Source: an uncultured Bacteroidales bacterium
Lineage (GTDB): Bacteria; Bacteroidota; Bacteroidia; Bacteroidales; P3
Assembly: GCA_947175635.1 (NCBI GenBank)
Contig: CAMWNM010000002.1
Span: forward strand, 57,833 to 121,832
Direction of reading: 5' to 3'
Length of the DNA: 64,000 nt
Below, in pieces: positions 60,688-64,000 of the stretch (within the stretch, counting starts at the first letter, position 1; every line of letters begins with the position of its first letter). The notes beneath the pieces were generated by a model. The model was not told the DNA's origin. It did no database searches and saw only the letters and a list, made by a program, of their open reading frames with translations. The position numbers were made by a program, and so were the translations under genes.

Positions 60688-62379
60688 ATGTCTTGGTTTC
60701 AAGAACACACTGCCATGGCGGTTTTGATCGGGATTGCGATCGTGGTCATACCGTTTCTAATCTATTATGTGGCTACGGCCACCAAGAACCACCCCAAAGG
60801 TTTGATCGCCGCCGCCTTGAGTAATATGGGCGAACGCTTCGGCTACTACATCATGAATGCCGTGCTGTTGCTTTTCATCTGTTCCAAATTCGGTATTTCC
60901 GATGCCACGGCGGGTTTCATCTACGCCGTTTTTTACTGTTGCATCTATCTGTTCAGCCTACCCGGCGGTATCGTGGCCGACCGTCTGCAGAACTATAAGG
61001 GAACCATCATGGCGGGTTTGCTCATTATGGCCTTGGGCTATGTGTTGCTCTCGCTGCCCGTTTTCGGCGGCACGCCCGGCCATGTGCCTTCGTGGGTGCT
61101 GGCATTCACCTGTGTGGCCTTGTTCCTGATTGCGGCCGGTAACGGCCTTTTCAAAGGCAACCTACAGGCGATTGTGGGTCAGATGTACGATAACTTCGAA
61201 GCCGATGCGGCCAAGAAAGGACCCGAAGCCTTGGCTTTGGCCAAGAGCAAACGCGACAGCGGTTTCCAGATTTTCTATGTGTTCATCAACATCGGCGGCG
61301 TAATCGCGCCCTTTGTGGCTCCCTTGTTGCGCGAATGGCTGCTGGGCACCAAGAACCTCATCTACAACTCGCAGATGCCCGCCCTCTGCCACCAGTATCT
61401 GGGCGGCAACATGGACGCCACGGCCATGAACAACCTCACCGAACTGGCCGGCAAGGTAAGCCAGACCCCCGTCGACGCCGCCGCCATGGCCGCCGATCCT
61501 TCCGCCATGAGCGCTTTCTGCGAAAACTACCTGCAGGTGTTCAACACCGGTGTACACTTCTCGTTTATCGCTTCTGTGGCGGCCATGCTGATTTCGTTCG
61601 CCATCTTTGCCCTTGTAAAGAAGAATTTCCCCAACCCTGTCCGCACAGAAAAAAGCGAAAATGAAAAGATCCACACAGTGGACTACACGATTGAAGAACG
61701 CACCGCACAGGCCAAGGAGATCAAACAACGTATGGCGGCTCTGTTCGCCGTATTGGGTGTGGCCATCTTCTTCTGGTTCTCTTTCCACCAAAACGGACAG
61801 TCGCTTTCGATTTTCGCCCGCGACTTTGTGAAGACCGACGCCATCGCTCCCGAAATCTGGCAATGCATCAATCCTTTCTTCGTGATTGTACTGACGCCTA
61901 TCATCATGTTGATCTTCGGCCGTCTGGCACGCAGGGGCAAGAATGTATCCACGCCCAAGAAAATCGCCATCGGGATGTTCATCGTGGCCTGCGCCTATAT
62001 CTTCCTTTCGGCTCTGGCCAAGACGATGGGTTATCCTTCCGGCGACGAATGGGGCGTAACGCCAATCGAACAGCGTAACCTGGTGGGCCCGTGGGTGCTT
62101 ATCCTCACCTACTTCTTCCTTACCGTGGCCGAACTGTTCATCTCGCCGCTGGGTCTGTCTTTCGTTTCGAAAATCGCCCCCAAACATCTGCAGGGTATCT
62201 GCCAAGGTCTGTGGCTGTGCGCCACTGCGGTAGCCAACCTGTTTATCTTCCTGGGCGTGACGATGCTCAACAGCATCGGCCAGCAGTGGATTACCTGGGC
62301 GGTATTCGCCTTAATCTGTCTGGCTTCGATGGGTGTGATGCTCGGCATGTTGAAGTGGCTCGAACGCATCACAAAATAA
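60688..62379 (+). CDS. POT/PTR2 family proton-coupled peptide transporter
   Basis: 563 residues with about 12-14 membrane helices, somewhat longer than typical bacterial POTs. The family motif NMGERFGYYIMNAVL is at 46-60; the usual ExxERFxYY has its first Glu replaced by Asn46, while Glu49-Arg50 remain. GNGLFKGNLQAIVGQMYDNF matches the second POT motif (KP/KGN), followed by FQIFYVFINIGGVIAPFVAP and, near the C-terminus, FLTVAELFISPLGLSFVSKI. It imports di- or tripeptides with protons. It has its own promoter and a strong terminator, so it is monocistronic. Confidence 0.9.
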   Translation: MSWFQEHTAMAVLIGIAIVVIPFLIYYVATATKNHPKGLIAAALSNMGERFGYYIMNAVLLLFICSKFGISDATAGFIYAVFYCCIYLFSLPGGIVADRLQNYKGTIMAGLLIMALGYVLLSLPVFGGTPGHVPSWVLAFTCVALFLIAAGNGLFKGNLQAIVGQMYDNFEADAAKKGPEALALAKSKRDSGFQIFYVFINIGGVIAPFVAPLLREWLLGTKNLIYNSQMPALCHQYLGGNMDATAMNNLTELAGKVSQTPVDAAAMAADPSAMSAFCENYLQVFNTGVHFSFIASVAAMLISFAIFALVKKNFPNPVRTEKSENEKIHTVDYTIEERTAQAKEIKQRMAALFAVLGVAIFFWFSFHQNGQSLSIFARDFVKTDAIAPEIWQCINPFFVIVLTPIIMLIFGRLARRGKNVSTPKKIAIGMFIVACAYIFLSALAKTMGYPSGDEWGVTPIEQRNLVGPWVLILTYFFLTVAELFISPLGLSFVSKIAPKHLQGICQGLWLCATAVANLFIFLGVTMLNSIGQQWITWAVFALICLASMGVMLGMLKWLERITK

Positions 62380-62395
62380 ACGATTGATTCCACAG

Positions 62396-62435
62396 AAAAA
62401 GCCCCCGGCATCGACGATGCCGGGGGCTTTTTTTT
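62396..62435 (+). terminator. Terminator after the POT gene
   Basis: GCCCCCGGCATC (62401-62412) pairs with GATGCCGGGGGC (62416-62427) around GAC, preceded by AAAAA and followed by eight T. Confidence 0.95.
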
Positions 62436-62504
62436 AGCACTTCCGCCACTCGACCCGGGATACGCGTTCATACCATGCCGACTGAATTTTTTGATTATTT
62501 TATG

Positions 62505-62512
62505 TATTTTCG
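62505..62512 (+). promoter_or_regulatory. -7-like box before the outer-membrane barrel gene
   Basis: TATTTTCG, the TTCG variant of TAnnTTTG, 119 bp before the ATG at 62631. No other clear signal was seen in 62436-62630. Confidence 0.4.
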
Positions 62513-62630
62513 CCACACGCTTACAAAGCGTTGGTCTTCATCCAACCTTTTATGAACGTGGCGTTCACCTTGTCGGTGTCATGATTTCGCCGCGCTCGGC
62601 TTAACGAAAAGATCTTACAAAGAAACGGCC

Positions 62631-63836
62631 ATGAACAAATTCCCGACAAGCGGAAAAATCTGCATCGCCCTGCTTTGTGCCTTGGCCGGATTATACACCG
62701 CCGCACATGCACAGTCTTTTGAATGGAAAGCCGATGCCACGGGCTTTTTCGACAACGGCGAATACGCAAACATCGACAACAGCTATTCCAAGACCATGTA
62801 CGGGTTCAGATTTTCGCCCGAAATAGGGATCCGTTATAAAGATTTCTCGCTTTTCGCAGGATCCCATTTCCAAACCTCTTTCGGATCGAAGAATTATCTG
62901 GACAAGATTTCGTTTACCGGCTACTTCCAGTATCAGAACGAACACCACCACTTTCTGTTCGGGGCATTCCCCTATGATAATCTGCTGGAGAATTACACCA
63001 ACTTCTTCATCCGCGACACTTTCCGTTATTACCGTCCCAACATGACCGGCCTTTATTACCGGTTGAGCGGAAAAAACAATTTCCTCAAGATTTATCTGGA
63101 CTGGACTGGCTTGCAGTCGGCAACGGAGCGTGAAACGTTTTTCGTGGGTCTGAGCGGTGAGCAGCGTTGCAAGTGGTTTTTTGCCGCCATTACGGGCTAC
63201 TACTACCACTACGCCAAAACCCGTCCGAACTCGGGCGATGGCGTAGTGCACGACAATGGTCTGGGGCTGGCAGGTATCGGGATAGACTTCTCGGAAAGGG
63301 CAAGAAGGTTACATGTATTGCGCTTCTCGGCCAATTTCATGATGGGTTACGAATGTAAAAGGGACAAGGGCATAACCCCCGCGAAGATGCCGATGGGACT
63401 GGTGCTCGACCTCCACGCGCAATATTGGCGTTTCGGCACACGCACACTCTACTACTACGGGCAGAAACGCTTTACCGTACCCACCGACAACTACGCGCTT
63501 ACCTATTGGGGAAATCCATTCCTGAACGCCAACTCCTACTTGGAGAGCAAATGGTATGTGTATTTTTTCAAGAACAGCTTTGTGGATGGTTCGGCCGCAG
63601 CCGTATTCCATCTGAGAGGAAATAAATTCGGCTCCCAATATCTGGTGCAGCTCAACGTTCATCTCAACGGCAGTATCCGCAGCCGGAAAGAAGCCGAGGC
63701 GCAAGGTCAAAGCCGCTACCGTTTCAATTTCATCGGTGCCGAAAACCAGGAAAAAGCCTTGGACGACTTTCCCTCCAAACGCGACCGAGGAGAAGGCCCG
63801 ACGGCAAGGAAGCAGAATCCTAACGCAAATAAATGA
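62631..63836 (+). CDS. Outer-membrane beta-barrel protein, function unknown
   Basis: 401 residues. The signal peptide MNKFPTSGKICIALLCALAG ends near AHAQ. The rest alternates amphipathic strands rich in Tyr, Phe and Trp (FRFSPEIGIRYKDFSLFAGS, ISFTGYFQYQNEHHHFLFGA, AITGYYYHYAKTRP, YLVQLNVHLNGSIRS), as expected for a barrel. About residues 105-140 suggest a carbohydrate- or ligand-facing loop, but no family is recognised with confidence. The last 17 residues (DRGEGPTARKQNPNANK) and the stop codon are encoded by copy 1 of the 119-bp tandem repeat, so the natural C-terminus may have been replaced or extended. Confidence 0.75.
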   Translation: MNKFPTSGKICIALLCALAGLYTAAHAQSFEWKADATGFFDNGEYANIDNSYSKTMYGFRFSPEIGIRYKDFSLFAGSHFQTSFGSKNYLDKISFTGYFQYQNEHHHFLFGAFPYDNLLENYTNFFIRDTFRYYRPNMTGLYYRLSGKNNFLKIYLDWTGLQSATERETFFVGLSGEQRCKWFFAAITGYYYHYAKTRPNSGDGVVHDNGLGLAGIGIDFSERARRLHVLRFSANFMMGYECKRDKGITPAKMPMGLVLDLHAQYWRFGTRTLYYYGQKRFTVPTDNYALTYWGNPFLNANSYLESKWYVYFFKNSFVDGSAAAVFHLRGNKFGSQYLVQLNVHLNGSIRSRKEAEAQGQSRYRFNFIGAENQEKALDDFPSKRDRGEGPTARKQNPNANK

Positions 63837-64000
63837 GAAATTCTAAGGGCTGAGATGCGACGCCGCCGAGGGCGACCCCGAGGGAGCGTACTCTCGTACG
63901 TGACCGAGGGAGAGGCCCGATGGCAAGGAAGCTGAATCCGAACGAAAATAAATGAGAAATTCTAAGGGCTGAGATGCGACGCCGCCGAGGGCGACCCCGA
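63783..64000 (+). repeat. 119-bp tandem repeat, two copies, cut by the window edge
   Basis: Copy 1 spans 63783-63901 and copy 2 starts at 63902 and is cut at 64000 (99 of 119 bases). Copies differ by a few substitutions and small indels near their start and are identical over about 50 bases from AAATGAGAAATTCTAAGGGC. Each unit holds GACCGAGG twice in slightly varied form, and copy 1 contains a small hairpin CGTAC-TCTC-GTACG (63887-63900). No open frame crosses both copies. Confidence 0.9.

Overview
The window is a gene-dense stretch of a Bacteroidales chromosome with roughly half G+C by eye. The assignment rests on type IX secretion (T9SS) C-terminal sorting domains, Omp28, DUF3078, DUF4271, DUF6057 and GldA proteins, a small Bacteroidetes histone H1-like protein, and promoters with the Bacteroidetes -7 box TAnnTTTG. 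Genus cannot be read from the sequence. No rRNA, tRNA, CRISPR array, transposase or phage gene was seen.

Region 1 (1-10925, minus strand): four exported proteins, namely a large fibronectin-III/MAM-like protein running off the left edge, two Omp28-type proteins with CxxC motifs, and one protein with a classic T9SS tail. They lie downstream of a gene for a membrane-anchored TPR protein with a LuxR-like helix-turn-helix.

Region 2 (11094-28277): a lipid-A-synthase N-domain protein, era, a serine hydrolase, a DUF3078 outer-membrane protein and rpe lead into the most unusual part of the window. This is three paralogous pairs, each made of a polytopic DUF6057 membrane protein and a lipoprotein that combines a CxxCH haem-c motif with a PD40/TolB-like propeller. 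The pairs are arranged head-to-tail, head-to-tail and tail-to-tail. Two of the genes share an almost identical promoter. A small TPR protein and a small lipoprotein sit between the first and second pairs.

Region 3 (28317-36327, plus strand): a duplicated hairpin-forming intergenic repeat, then nadB, purB, an MsbA-like ABC exporter, rsgA, an AI-2E family transporter and radC.

Region 4 (36454-46291, minus strand): an OmpA/TPR lipoprotein, a DUF58 protein, trxA and dnaE, preceded by a small glycan set (GT2, DegT aminotransferase, sugar-phosphate transferase).

Region 5 (46446-53101): the H1-like gene, then translation genes (frr, pyrH, tsf, rpsB, rpsI, rplM) with a YitT protein and one decayed ATPase gene.

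Region 6 (53158-60557): a second decayed ATPase fragment, broken at a perfect 28-bp palindrome, followed by a tightly overlapping nine-gene minus-strand operon: maf, S41 protease, guanine deaminase, gldA, DUF4271, hemD with a Lys/Ala-rich tail, rnpA, yidD and a glycosyltransferase.

Region 7 (60632-64000, plus strand): a POT-family peptide transporter and an outer-membrane barrel protein whose C-terminus is encoded by the first copy of a 119-bp tandem repeat that reaches the window edge.
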